Shown: positions 1 through 10,454, counted from the stretch's first letter. The stretch: 64,000 nucleotides of DNA from Eriocheir sinensis (GCF_024679095.1 NW_026110522.1:1-64000), one strand, 5' to 3'. Translations and numbers: made by a program. Notes: generated by a model not told the origin, from the letters alone.

Positions 1-417
1 GAAAACCTAAACAAATATGTCTGCTCAACTTAAGATATATATGTTCAGACCACACAGACTATGCAGAATGGTGGTCTCTCCTTAAACCCAATTGAACCTA
101 TGTAAAAGCTTTGCAATTTCTGCCTTAGCAAACATGAAGGTGAAAAGGTCAAGTTGATTTTTAAATCAGCTGTGTTGCACTGAACCACTGAAGGTGGAAG
201 TTTATTTCATAATTAAGTTTCTCTGGAAATCAAGAGTTAGTGGGCAAAGCAATAAAATGACATAACATATACCAAATAAAACAAATGAATGTGTAAAAAA
301 ATCAAGATAAACAACAAAAGTTATGGGAAATTGAACCCATGCCTTTAGAGCAACTGATGAGTGGGGTCACTTTTCCTTAATACGGAGTCCACAGTGTGGG
401 GCTGGGGTGTTACGGCA

Positions 418-450
418 AGTGCCGCAGAAGTGGCCCCTGGCATAGTGACT
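418..450 (+). repeat. Dispersed direct repeat, copy 1 of 2
   Basis: A 33-base stretch recurs at 942-975 with only small differences. Both carry the run GTGGCCCCTGGCATAGTGAC. Copy 1 lies just upstream of a tRNA-like sequence; copy 2 lies in the intron of the Myb-like gene. It may be the edge of an old dispersed repeat. No family was recognised. Confidence 0.6.
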
Positions 451-455
451 TTTAG

Positions 456-530
456 CTCATCACTGGCTCAGTTGGGTTGCTGCCCTGCTGACTACTATTA
501 TGAAGGCCTGAGTTCAATTCCCAGCACTTA
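456..530 (+). mobile_element. tRNA-derived SINE-like head
   Basis: The A-box-like TGGCTCAGTTGG (about 469-480) is followed 30-odd bases later by a B-box-like GAGTTCAATTCCC (about 509-521), the spacing of a tRNA gene. The cloverleaf is imperfect and no clear anticodon stem is seen, so a tRNA-derived SINE or decayed tRNA pseudogene is more likely than a working tRNA. Confidence 0.45.
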
Positions 531-679
531 ATGACAAACATTTCAAGATTTTTCACTACATTATTGAATTTTTTTATGGTGAAATATATCAAGTTAGTGG
601 CACTTGTCATAAAGACTAATGTTACGTAGGTTACCAAATACAAAGATTACCATGAAGTACATTTCATAACATAATTTAC

Positions 680-812
680 CTGCAGACACAGAAGGTGTTG
701 GACGAGGATCTGATTCTAAACCAGATCCCACACCTTCTAACTGCAGGGTCCAGCACCTGCGCCATGGCCTCCTCAGCATCGGTGAGGGTGTCTGTTTGGA
801 CAGAGCCGCCAC
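680..812 (-). CDS. Myb/SANT-like gene, internal exon 2
   Basis: On the minus strand this segment follows a pyrimidine-containing tract ending ...TTGTACAG and is followed by the donor GTAAAT. Two leading bases complete the split glycine codon left by exon 1 (2331-2610); the reading then runs open with DTLTDAEEAMAQVLDP and on to a cysteine-rich end. An 'LT..EE..A..L' stretch just after the DNA-binding domain is familiar from NAIF1/MSANTD-type proteins. The exon ends in phase 2, so a further exon is expected at lower coordinates; none was identified. Phase agreement is seen directly; the gene model is inference. Confidence 0.5.
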
Positions 813-2330
813 CTGTACAATTTTGTAAAAAATTAGTACATGGCAATGCAGTTATGCTTAAACTTATTCTGAATCATTACCTGAATAACTACCCCAACAC
901 TGTTATACCTGTCTTTGCCAAAATAGACAGCTATTTCCACCAAAGTGCCGCAAAAGTGGCCCCTGGCATAGTGACGGCACTAACTTATCACTGCTAAAAT
1001 ATTAACTTATTACCTCTTTATGCATTATTCTAATATTTGAAAAACAATAATTAGTGATATAAACAGTTATCTGTGTTTGTTAACATATAAACCCTATAAG
1101 TTAGATGTTTTTAATAGAGGGATGAGGGACTGCAAAGACAGCGATGAAAACCATCATGACCCATGATATAATTAATGTCTAGAGAAGATAGTCTTTGCCT
1201 TACCACTTCAAAGGAAATAGTTATGTTAGTGACAGAAGAGTCAGACAGTTGATAGGAGAAAGGGGTATTTAATTCATGAGTAATATAAACAAGAAAACTT
1301 TCAAGTGAATGTCTGCCATTACTCACATTCAGCGGTTGCATAACCTTTAGCTAGTCTAAGAGGACCCACAGAATGAGTGCTAAGTTTTTTATTCTAATAT
1401 AATGATTAAAGGATTTTGGGGAACTTTTCATCTTATTGATGAGGGATCTATCAAGGGCCAACTGAAAATACAAAAAGTAGTTTCAGTACCTGTCCTTAAG
1501 GTACTTGAAATGTTCCAAGGCAAGGACGACTTGTTGAGAGCTTCAGTCTAGATAATGTGGCATAACACAGCTGTTGCAGATTTCATAATCAATCACTATC
1601 ATGCCATAAGAAGCTAATTATGTTGAATTTACCACTATACCATTCATATTTAGCCAATTAGAGCTAACTTCCCTACTGACTGGTCTGGAAATATTACTGG
1701 AAGATTAGCAGACAGTGACCAAATTTGGGAAAATTGCCCAATATATCTAGGTACATCTCCTACTCTAGCCCCATCCAAATCCAGTATGTTACAAGATGAA
1801 ACATGGTCGGGGCAGAGATCCACCAGTGAAGACCCTAAGAAGTGAAGCAGTCCACAAATTGTTCATGAAGTGGAGTATTTTCTTACTAACAGGTGTTCTC
1901 TCTGGTACCAAGGAATTAGAGGTAAAGTCACCCATGATGGCTACCTCTATTGAAGGACATAAAGAATATAAAAAACTACATTAAATTTGAGTTATCAGAA
2001 AAGCTACAAAGAGGAAAATATACTATTAATATATACAGATTAAATTCAATGAAATGTATAACACAAACATTATTGCAGTTAACTTCAACAAAGTTAATAA
2101 GTTTGTTAACACCGAGACACTCCAATATGCCTCCCAATGTTGCCAGGAACATCAGAACGAGCTTTGTTGTATAGCATAATATACAAATGAATCAGGAACA
2201 TCAGATAATAAAAGTTAATAAGGTAATAAGGAACCAAATTTCAAAAATGTGAAATCTATTACAGGCTGGAGAACTGTTCCTCCATGACTGTTCACTGCTT
2301 TTTAGAACACTACAGAAGATATATTCTCAC
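813..2330 (-). other. Putative intron of the Myb/SANT-like gene
   Basis: AT-rich sequence between the two phase-compatible exons. It starts with GTGAGAAT on the minus strand and ends TTGTACAG. It contains the second copy of the dispersed repeat (942-975). No coding, RNA or transposon signal was recognised in the rest. Confidence 0.4.
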
Positions 2331-2610
2331 CTGTGCTAGTCGCCTCACGTCTTAATTCTCCCAACTTCTTCTTAGTGTGGCGCTTGAAGTCGGAGAACTT
2401 CATGCGAACCTCCTCCACGCTGCGCCCAACTCCACTCACGGCGTTGACCTCCTCCACCACAGCTTCCCAAGCTCGTTGCTTGGCTGCAGCGGTGACGCAA
2501 GAGGACAGAGGCCCTGTGATGGTTTCCCATCTTTGCCTCACCCCTGTGATGAGGGCTAAAATTTCCTCGTTTGAGAAATTGGGCCGCCTTCTTTTCACAG
2601 CTGACGCCAA
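2331..2610 (-). CDS. Myb/SANT-like DNA-binding protein, exon 1
   Basis: About 93 codons before a canonical donor (ACAG|GTGAGA). The N-terminus is basic (AVKRRRPNFSNEEI), followed by a helical Myb/SANT-like region with spaced tryptophans, RQRWETITGP and KQRAWEAVVEEVN, then VRMKFSDFKRHTKKKLGEL. This is the pattern of Myb_DNA-bind_5/NAIF1-like domains, which occur in host genes and as the accessory protein of PIF/Harbinger transposons. Oddity: the nearest upstream ATG (in ATGGCGTGA) is in frame but hits a stop at the third codon, so the reading begins at a TTG; a 9-base duplication-like insertion may have disrupted the start. The LINE-A tail lies 26 bases upstream. Whether the gene is host or transposon-derived is open. 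Confidence 0.6.
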
Positions 2611-2770
2611 TCACGCCATGTTTTGAAAGTGAGGCGCTTGATCTTGATCTTGATCTTGATCTTGATGTCACAGGTGGCTCGGGATTTCTCCCCAGCCAGG
2701 CCTTTGTAGCGGCAGCTCCTGTGAAAAGAAAACAAAACATGCGGGAAGTCAATGTTCTCGGGGCAAGATA

Positions 2771-3846
2771 TCATTCCCTACATCTTTCACGCCACATGCC
2801 CTCCAAGAACTCTTTCACTGCCTCAATCACTCGTCCACTCGTCTCTCCACTGAGCCCCAGCACCATCCACTCCCTTCCAGTCCTCCCGTTTACATCACGT
2901 CCCATCTCGCTCAAAAACACATGCATCATCTTCGTTCTCTCCCTGTCATACTTCTTGCATTCCAGCACTACATGCTGCACAGTCTCGTCCACACCCCTGT
3001 CACACATCTGGCATACTTTGCTGCGGGACTCAGACCATCTATAGTTCCTTGCATTCACATCCAGACACTGCGCTCTAGCACGGAAAAGAAGATCACCTCC
3101 CAGGCTTCCCTCATACCACACCTCACACTTTGGGGCCTCTTTCTCCCTATACCAGTCGAGAGTTTCCTTTCTTTCCATCTCATTCTTCCACTTGCTCAAT
3201 CCCTCATCTTTAACTGCCATATCTATCACATTCTTCCACTTTCTTACATCCCACTCAAACCCCTCTCCATTTCTGTTTGTTATTCTCCATTCAAACACAT
3301 TCTCTCTATCTTCAAAGGGTCTGTACACCCACCTACTTAGCATAACATTCCTGTCTATCATTCCTTACATTTATTCGCCCATTTGCCATCTCTTATACTC
3401 CACAAGTATACTTTCCTTGCTAATCTTGCATCCTCCATTTGTTCCAGTCTCACTTTATATCTCAAGGTTGCCTTTACTAGTCTTTCCCTAAACGTGCTCC
3501 ATCCCATGTCCCCCCTTAGATCCGATACTGCTGCAAACCTTGGTGCATTCAGTGCCATTCTTGCTACCCTATTCTGCCCCACTTCCAATTTTTGTATCTC
3601 ACTGTCATTCCATGTCATCACATCCATTCCATACATAATGCTCGGGACAGCCACACTCTTCCAAACCTCACGGATGACATCATACTTGCTCGCTCTCATC
3701 CTCGCTGCACTCCCTAAACAGCCTACCCACTGGTTTGCCATACTTATCTTTACATTCTTGGCCCTGCCGCATCCATTTACCTCCATCCACACCCCTAGAT
3801 ACTTGTATTCTTCCGTCTGTTCCAACTCATCCCTTCCAGTCTCCAA
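2771..3846 (-). CDS. LINE-A C-terminal domain with CCHC knuckle
   Basis: Two open frames (3358-3846 and 2771-3361) joined across an overlap. The first carries the thumb-like EYKYLGVWMEVNG and PSIMYGMDVMTW. The second holds CQMCDRGVDETVQHVVLEC, a Cys-x2-Cys...His-x4-Cys knuckle typical of LINE ORF2 C-termini. The protein ends just before a short 3' UTR. Its last 15 codons are repeated in the LINE-A fragment inside Harb-2. Confidence 0.8.
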
Positions 3847-5203
3847 GTTGTTTCTCTCTCATCCTCTGACCTATTCACTATCATTACTTTGCTCTTCTCA
3901 CTACTGAACCTAACCCCAAAATCCCTTCCATAACCCCCTACCACATCTAGGAGACTCTGTAGTTCTTCAGCAGACTCACTCATAACCACCACATCATCCG
4001 CATACAACAACACACATACTTTATCCTCTCCAATTCTCACTCCTGCATTCATTCTCCTCATTCTGACTGCTAATTCCTCTGTGAAAAGACTAAATAATGT
4101 TGGTGATAATATACAGCCTTGTCTCACTCCTCTTTCACTCTTCACCCAACCTGTCTCTAGATCACCTAGTCTATACTTTGCTCTTGTACCTACATACATA
4201 CTTCTAATTATGTTAACAATCTTATCACTCAGCCCAACTTTTACAAGCACTCTGCATAACACATCTCTAATCACCCTGTCATAAGCTTTCTCTATATCTA
4301 GGAAGCCTAAGTACAGTTTCCCTCCCTCTCTCTTTTTCCTTTCAATCAGCTCATTTACAACAAACATATTATCTTCTGCTCGCCTGTCCACTCTGAATCC
4401 GTTCTGCTCCTCACCCAGCACCCTGGCACTCTCAATCCATTTACACAACCTTTCATTCAACACAGCACTAAAGATTTTTCCTATTGAGTTTACCAGAGAG
4501 ATTGGCCTATAGTTCTTTAATTCCTGCTTACTCTTATGCCCGCCCTTGTGGATCAGAGTCACTCTACATTCATTCCATTTACTTGGCACTCTCTCTTCTT
4601 CCCATACCTGGTTGAATAACTCAGTCATCCTCTCAATCACAGCCTCACCTCCATTTTATACAACTCATACGGGATCTCATCTGGTCCTGCAGCCTTACCA
4701 TTCTTCTGTCTTTTCACACATCTCTCAACCTCCTCCCTACTGATCCTTTCATTCAGCTCATTTGCATCTTTCCTCTCCATAGTTACATCCTTCTCTCACT
4801 TCCCTACTCCTCCTATTTCTTCCCAAAATTCCCTAATTGACTCCCTCATTTCTCCTTATCTGTAATTTTTCACCATTCACCTTCAGACTTTCCACATTCT
4901 CACTGTCACTCATCCTCTCACCTCTCAGGAATCTATACCACTCACGACCTCCTCAAGCCCTTTCTCTCTCAGGGTCTGAATCACACTTCTTTCACACTGA
5001 ACCTTTGCACTCATGATCGTCCGCTTTGTCATTCGTTGGTGTCTCACGTAGCTTTCCCATGCATTCTGGTATTCACCCTCAGCTTCTTCGCTTTCTTGCC
5101 TCCTTCTCCTCATTCGTCTACACAGTCTATTTAGTCTCTTTCGTTCTTTCCTAGCTGTCCTAATATCATCGTTCCACCACGGTTTCCTTACGCTTTCTAC
5201 CAT
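3795..5203 (-). CDS. LINE-A linker and reverse transcriptase (broken)
   Basis: 4925-5203 encodes a basic linker (KERKRLNRLCRRMRRRR); the next ~285 bases are coding-like but interrupted. 3795-4640 encodes the RT palm: KNYRPISLVNSIGK, GFLDIEKAYDRV (motif A), RGVRQGCILSPTLF (motif B), VCVLLYADDVVVM (motif C, catalytic Asp pair present). The frame is lost near 3800-3846 and continues in the next segment. Motif content says reverse transcriptase; the breaks say non-functional as read. Confidence 0.85.
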
Positions 5204-6126
5204 TCGTTCTCACATACCCTACATGTTGGACTGCAGCTCCTCTCACATTCTCTACGAGCCTTTCATTCAAAGCGTCCACATCATTCAAACTACCCGGCTC
5301 CCAATTTCTTTCACTCAAGTCTACCTGAAAATTTTCCCAACCTACATCTCTCAGTCTCCACTTCTTCTTCTTCCTGTCCTTTTCTTTCATTTCATTTCTA
5401 CCATTCAGCCCGCACTCCACGGTCAACATATTATGGTCAGACACAATATCAATCATTCCCTCTTCATCTATCCACATACGAGACACACATTCGCATTCTC
5501 CCATTTACCAGTACATAATCAATCGCAGACTCCTGATTTCTTGCACTCCAGGTCACACGTCCCTCAGCCAGAGTTTCATTCAGGTTCTCTAAGTTCATTT
5601 CACTTACAAACTCAGCTAGCATTTCTCCATTCCGATTTATACGTTCACCTAACATACCTGTATGTGCATTCATATCACCCATAACAATCACTGTCTCTCC
5701 TGCATGCTCTCTCACAACTTTTCTAAGAATATTGTACTTTCCCCTGTTTTCCCTTACTGCTCTTTCACCTTCTACAGTCATATACACAACAACCATAACT
5801 ACTCTTTCTAGTCTGCCCTTTTTATTCTTGCATTCCACACTCACGGCCAATACATCTTCACTGCTAGCACTGTTACCTACATCTAGCTCTTCCACCTTCA
5901 GATTCTCATTTTTGCGGTGGAGGAAGGCTACGCCTCCTCCCATAGTCTCCTGTTTCTTTCGCCCCTTCCCAATCATCACATACTCACTCCCCTCTGTCTG
6001 CACGTCACCTCTCAGGTGTGTCTCAGTCAAGCCTATTATATCATACCTCCATTCATCCAGTTCCTTACTCATGTCCTCAAGTTTGCCCACACCCCAACCT
6101 CTCACATTCAAACATCCAATCTTCAT
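5166..6126 (-). CDS. LINE-A APE-type endonuclease (frameshifted)
   Basis: Two overlapping open frames (5464-6126 and 5166-5504) together give one endonuclease. Visible blocks are the start KIGCLNVRGWG, the metal-binding glutamate in GLTETHL, VIVMGDMNAHTG (GDxN block) and, after the frameshift at about 5464-5504, IVSDHNML (SDH block). All key residues are present. The enzyme nicks target DNA to prime reverse transcription. The single frameshift is the main defect. Confidence 0.85.
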
Positions 6127-6183
6127 ACTTTCACTTGCCTGGGTTGTGTATCCACTCCTCCGTGCTAGGTCATTTATACCCGT

Positions 6184-6750
6184 TCAAACTGTCCCCACTG
6201 CATACAGTGACTTCATCCGCACCCATTCACGCAGGCGCTCCCCCATCCTCCTGTTCCCGTTGCCGCTCAGGTGCACGCCATCCACGTCGAACGCTGCATC
6301 TCCCCTCAGGACTCCGTCCATGTCGATGAAGCTGACGTCGCCCTTCTTCCCTCGCGTCCATTCAATCTTCATCTTCATCATTTCTTCTTGGATCCTCTTG
6401 TTTGTAGATCGGCGCAGTCTCTCGTACTGTGGTCCTTCCCTTGGGCGTCTCATAACTCCCACAACTGCAACCTTCATTCCTTTTCCTTCCACTGCCTTCA
6501 CAGAGTCTATTACGTCCTTCACTGTGTCTTCCTGTCCGACGTACTCCAGGGCGTTCCCACCACCCTGGACGATCAGCAGTCCGTCTTTCAAGTCGGCCGC
6601 ATCATGCTGCACTCTTTTCTTGATGTTCCTGATCTGGGCACCACTCATGCTGGTGCAGCCACTGCCGTCCATGTTGCACTTAACGTGCCAGTGCGCATTC
6701 TTCATCATACTGTCTCCAATGATACGGATGGGGGCCCTCTTCACCTTCAT
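6184..6750 (-). CDS. LINE-A SGNH/GDSL hydrolase-like domain
   Basis: A 188-residue open frame with the SGNH blocks in order: IIGDSMMKN (Ser block), IVQGGGNALEY (Gly/Asn block) and DGVHLSGNGN near the end (Asp-x-x-His block). Esterase-like domains of this family occur in ORF1 of CR1-type LINEs. The frame stays open upstream of the first ATG for about 90 bases. It ends in a TGA, after which the same frame continues directly into the endonuclease start at 6126, so ORF1 and ORF2 are either separate or one reading broken by a stop. Role in retrotransposition is inferred from the family. Confidence 0.75.
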   Translation of the reverse strand: MKVKRAPIRIIGDSMMKNAHWHVKCNMDGSGCTSMSGAQIRNIKKRVQHDAADLKDGLLIVQGGGNALEYVGQEDTVKDVIDSVKAVEGKGMKVAVVGVMRRPREGPQYERLRRSTNKRIQEEMMKMKIEWTRGKKGDVSFIDMDGVLRGDAAFDVDGVHLSGNGNRRMGERLREWVRMKSLYAVGTV

Positions 6751-7187
6751 TTCTGTTGTCCGTCGAGGTCTTGCTGTTTCTGTCGCTTGGTCTGGTCTTT
6801 CCTTGAGGGTCTCAGCAGCGCGCTTCTGGCGTTAGCGTCGCCGAACCTTCATCATTATTATCCATATGCAACAGAATGCTCACCAAATGACGGAAACTAT
6901 GGAGGTAACATACAGAAACGTGCAGAATATTGTATAAGCGATTATATTTTTATTTCAAAGATAAATATACAAGTAATGTGCTTTCATTCATAAAAAAACA
7001 CATCTTATTGAGGGATTACAACGCTAATTATTTGTTTTAAGGCAGTATTTACCTCTGTACAATACACATGTCTTGATTTTGAAGTCTGTGCATTAGTAAA
7101 CAAACGACACGTGAAAGCCCAAATACATTATGAAAGGTCGCACGTGATTGGCTATCCAGCCCAACCAATCGTTGCTAGGGTGCAAGT

Positions 7188-7261
7188 TACCGGAGCGTTA
7201 CCATGCCGTTGATGAATCCCGTGGTTGAAAGATGCCGCAGCTCTGGTAGCGCTCCGGTAAA
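7188..7261 (+). promoter_or_regulatory. Inverted repeat with CCAAT boxes and a short coding-like start
   Basis: A 16-base arm at 7188-7203 (TTACCGGAGCGTTACC) is matched 15 of 16 in reverse complement at 7246-7261. Just upstream are two CCAAT-type motifs in opposite orientation (GATTGGC near 7147, CCAATCG near 7165). An ATG at 7203 opens a 17-codon stretch ending at a possible donor (CCG|GTAAAT). This could be a promoter and first exon, but no downstream exon was found. Confidence 0.25.
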
Positions 7262-7392
7262 TGCGAGAGATACCAGAGGCGTGGTTGGTAAGATTGATGA
7301 ATCCGGGCCCAGGATGAAAACGTCAGTTGGTAAACTCAAATCTCTATTCAAATGCTGTAACTTTAAAGTAACTGAAAACGTAATTTTGGTAC

Positions 7393-7738
<346 letters not shown>

Positions 7739-8295
7739 GGTAGACACGCACACGTTGCATTATTTCAACACTTTTAAGACTTGCACATCTTTCAAATGCG
7801 TATTATCTTAGCCTTTTCTTGGGAGTTACAAGCCAAGACCCCTTAAGGCGGTGTCACACTAGCACTTTTTCCGTCGATTAATGCGATTTTCGTCGATTTT
7901 TCATCGTTCCGCATGAACTTATCGCATGAATTTGTCAGACGATCAGGATCGTTTCCGCCTGCAAATTTCCGCCTTTGTTTACATTTCCAAGACCAAGACC
8001 GAGACTTTCCGCGTGGCTTCAACCTGTCTCAAACGCTCTCCTGCAGTGACAGCCTTCCTCATCCTGGTGTCACTTCTGGCAATAAGAGGTGTCACTAAAG
8101 GCGGTGTCACACTAGCACTTTTTCCGTCAACTTTTTCCGTCGTTTTTCTGAAAATCGTCGATATCTTGGCTGCGGCCTGTCACACACAAACGGTGTTTCG
8201 TCTGAAACTTTCCGTCGGCACAGACCAAGGAATGTAAACAAACACAGTCCACGCTGCGGCAAAGATACGCTGCTCTGAACCTAATACTGTGTATT

Positions 8296-8562
8296 GTGAG
8301 ACTCAGACGAGCTAAACAAGCCAAAAAGCGTGCATGGATGCGCTCATGGTTGGCTCGTCGGGAAAGAGAAAGTGTGTACCACAGGCTGTTAAAAGAGCTG
8401 AGTTTAGAGGATCATGAGACTCTGAAGAATTGGATCAGGTTGGACAAGAGCCAGTACCACAGACTTCTGGAGTTAGTGACACCTCTTATTGCCAGAAGTG
8501 ACACCAGGATGAGGAAGGCTGTCACTGCAGGAGAGCGTTTGAGACAGGTTGAAGCCACTTGA
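8296..8562 (+). pseudogene. Harb-2 transposase N-terminal fragment
   Basis: An open stretch rich in Lys/Arg (LRRAKQAKKRAWMRSWLARR) followed by LSLEDHETLKNWIRLD, YHRLLELVTPLI and MRKAVTAGERL. The 'YHRLLELVTPLI' pattern is characteristic of the region before the DDE core in HARBI1-like transposases. The DDE core is absent: the sequence ends in the LINE-A fragment. The start codon seen in Harb-1 is lost here by a small change (ACAG where Harb-1 has ATGGAG). Confidence 0.8.
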
Positions 8563-8745
8563 TCTTGATCTTGATCTTGATGTCACAGGTGGCTCGGGAT
8601 TTCTCCCCAGCCAGGCCTTTGTATCGGCAGCTCCTGTGAAGAGAAAACAAAAAAACATGCGGGAAGTCAATGTTCTCGGGGCAAGATATCATTCCCTACA
8701 TCTTGCACGCCACATGCCTTCCAAGAACTCTTTCACTGCCTCAAT
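8559..8745 (-). mobile_element. LINE-A 3'-end fragment inside Harb-2
   Basis: Matches 2636-2828 with a few differences: the (TTGATC)n tail, the 3' UTR with AGCTCCTGTGAA, and the last codons of LINE-A. It replaces a few bases (about CGCGGAA in Harb-1) at the Harbinger deletion junction. It is a 5'-truncated LINE insertion, now carried inside a DNA transposon. Confidence 0.85.
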
Positions 8746-9424
8746 AAGTCTCGGTCTTGGTCTTGGAAATGTAAACAAAGGCGGAAATTTGCAGGCGGAA
8801 ACGATCCTGATCGTCTGACAAATTCATGCGATAAGTTCATGCGGAACGATGAAAAATCGACGGAAATCGCATTAATCGACGGAAAAAGTGCTAGTGTGAC
8901 ACCGCCTTAACTCCAGAAGTCTGTGGTACTGGCTCTTGTCCAACCTGATCCAATTCTTCAGAGTCTCATGATCCTCTAAACTCAGCTCTTTTAACAGCCT
9001 GTGGTACACACTTTCTCTTTCCCGACGAGCCAACCATGAGCGCATCTATGCATGCTTTTTGGCTTGTTTAGCTCGTCTAAGTCTCACAATACACAGTATT
9101 AGGTTCAGAGCAGCGTATCTTTGCCGCAGCGTGGACTCCATGTTTGTTTACATTCCTTGGTCTGTGCCGACGGAAAGTTTCAGACGAAACACCGTTTGTG
9201 TGTGACAGGCCGCAGCCAAGATATCGACGATTTTCAGAAAACCGACGGAAAAAGTTGACGGAAAAAGTGCTAGTGTGACACCGCCTTTACATAGGACCCG
9301 TTTTCGCGCGAAACTTGCGCGTCCCTCACAGCGGCCTCCCTCACTCTGGCTTAGTTAAAACACAATTTTGGTCTTTCATATCTTGTTTCCAATTAAGCAC
9401 TGTCCAGTCTCTCCACATTCCACA

Positions 9425-9480
9425 CCATCGCATGGACCATGGGGTCTGTGTGGTCTGATTTTCTATGTAATTCTATGTAA

Positions 9481-9483
<3 letters not shown>
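9425..9483 (+). mobile_element. LINE-E-type 3'-end fragment
   Basis: Contains CATGGGGTCTGTGTGGTCTG and ends in two TTCTATGTAA-like units, the same as the 3' end of LINE-E at 56890-56940. It is a severely 5'-truncated CR1-like insertion. The following (CT)n array (9484-9572) may have grown from its tail. Confidence 0.75.

Positions 9484-9572
<89 letters not shown>
9484..9572. repeat. (CT)n microsatellite
   Basis: Pure CT for about 89 bases, directly after the LINE-E-type tail. Confidence 0.97.
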
Positions 9573-9575
<3 letters not shown>

Positions 9576-9779
9576 CTACAACTGTTTTTGTAGCATGCTA
9601 TTGGAAAATTAGAAGAGGTCTTTCATGTTTTACTACTCTTTAACATTGCAAATAAAAAGCATGTTAGAGAAGCTGCATTTTGCCTCTTTTACAGATTGTA
9701 TGAAGATCAAATGAAAATATTGCTAAATCCGTCTCTAAATTTATCTATAATTCCTTTTCAAAATCATATATGTATATAC

Positions 9780-10118
9780 GGATAGAATTACGCGTTCAGG
9801 AGGACGCGAGTTCAATCCCCGCCCGGTGCCACCAAGCTGGGATTTTTCAGCCGTCGCCGAGTGGCTTAAAACTACCCACATGCTGTCCAGAAGACCACCT
9901 ATCAACCCGGACTCTAGATTCTAGGATCAAAGATGAGCTCCGGGAGGGCAGCATGAGCCAATGCAAGATGGCGCCCCTATAAACACTGGGCTGGGCCGAC
10001 CATCAGGACCCACCGGAAAGAAGCCTTGGACCGACCATCAGGATCCACCGGGAAGAAGCCTACCGGCGCAATAGGCCACAACGTAAAAACAAAATAAAAA
10101 AATAAAAAAATAAAAAAA
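9780..10118 (+). mobile_element. tRNA-derived SINE with A-rich tail
   Basis: A B-box-like GCGAGTTCAATCCCC (about 9808-9822) heads a body with CCGAGTGGCTTAAAACTACC, then two tandem copies of a ~36-base unit (GACCGACCATCAGGA..CCACCGG.AAGAAGCC at about 9995 and 10030), ending in an (AAAAAAT)n-like tail at 10084-10118. Partial relatives are at 36540-36660 (3' half) and 43785-43870 (middle). The A-box is weak, so the head may be slightly truncated. Confidence 0.8.
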
Positions 10119-10454
10119 CGGAAAACATTTTATGTGGTTTACCCCCCCCAAAAAAAAACATGGTTTAAACCAAAAAAAATGGTTTAAACCAAAAAAAACC
10201 GGTTTTTGACAACCATGCTTTAAAGAAAGTGTTCTTAACTATTACAGGGTTGAGAAGAAATAGCACAGGTGCGTGAATGACGTGAAATGAGCATGTGCAC
10301 TTTCAAAATGATTTTAGTGTAAAATGAATAAGGGAACCGTGCACAAGACAGTAGGAGTACCAACTATATTAAAGCAGTTGTAAGTGTGTACCATAAAATA
10401 AAGAGAAATCATAGGATAGGATTTGTGAACAAGAAATGTGAAATCTTAGATAGA
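10119..10454. other. No gene recognised
   Basis: AT-rich; contains a C8/A9 run and two GGTTTAAACC palindromes at about 10160-10200. Otherwise nothing recognised. Confidence 0.5.

Larger units (their letters stand above)
2636..6750 (-). mobile_element. LINE-A, APE-type non-LTR retrotransposon
   Basis: A nearly full-length minus-strand LINE. In order it shows an SGNH-hydrolase-like domain, an apurinic-type endonuclease, a long basic linker, reverse transcriptase with YADD, a C-terminal CCHC knuckle and a short 3' UTR ending in an ATCAAG hexamer tail (2636-2660). It is broken by several frameshifts and stops, so it is inactive as read. The clade was not assigned; RT features (NYRPISLVNSIGK, RQGCILSPTLF) resemble the wider Jockey/CR1/RTE range. 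A relative decays at 10455-10960, and its 3' end also sits inside Harb-2 (8559-8745). The insertion point is just upstream of the Myb-like exon. Confidence 0.85.
8099..8907 (+). mobile_element. Harb-2: inner PIF/Harbinger derivative carrying a LINE piece
   Basis: Same termini as Harb-1, flanked by TAA at 8096-8098 and 8908-8910. Its first ~375 bases match the right side of Harb-1 in reverse complement, and its last ~160 match the left side with one difference noticed. It shares Harb-1's internal deletion but also holds about 185 bases of LINE-A 3' end (8559-8745). The paired arms give the locus two long near-perfect stems. Confidence 0.88.
7846..9286 (-). mobile_element. Harb-1: outer PIF/Harbinger deletion derivative
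   Basis: The termini start AGGCGGTGTCACACTAGCAC in inverted orientation (about 30 shared bases), flanked by TTA at 7843-7845 and 9287-9289, the 3-bp duplication expected of PIF/Harbinger. Without the inner element it is about 629 bases: one subterminal region with a transposase N-terminus (9141 down to 8911, resuming 8098 down to about 8012), then an internal deletion and the other end. The transposase start codon is present (ATG at 9141-9139) but a TAG stops it after about 30 codons. It is non-autonomous. Harb-2 inserted at a TTA inside the transposase remnant. Confidence 0.88.

Noticed and set aside
456..530. Functional tRNA gene
   Set aside because: A- and B-boxes are present but the cloverleaf stems do not pair convincingly.
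10140..10210. GGTTTAAACC palindromes considered as a MITE
   Set aside because: Only one possible end is visible and no flanking duplication could be matched.
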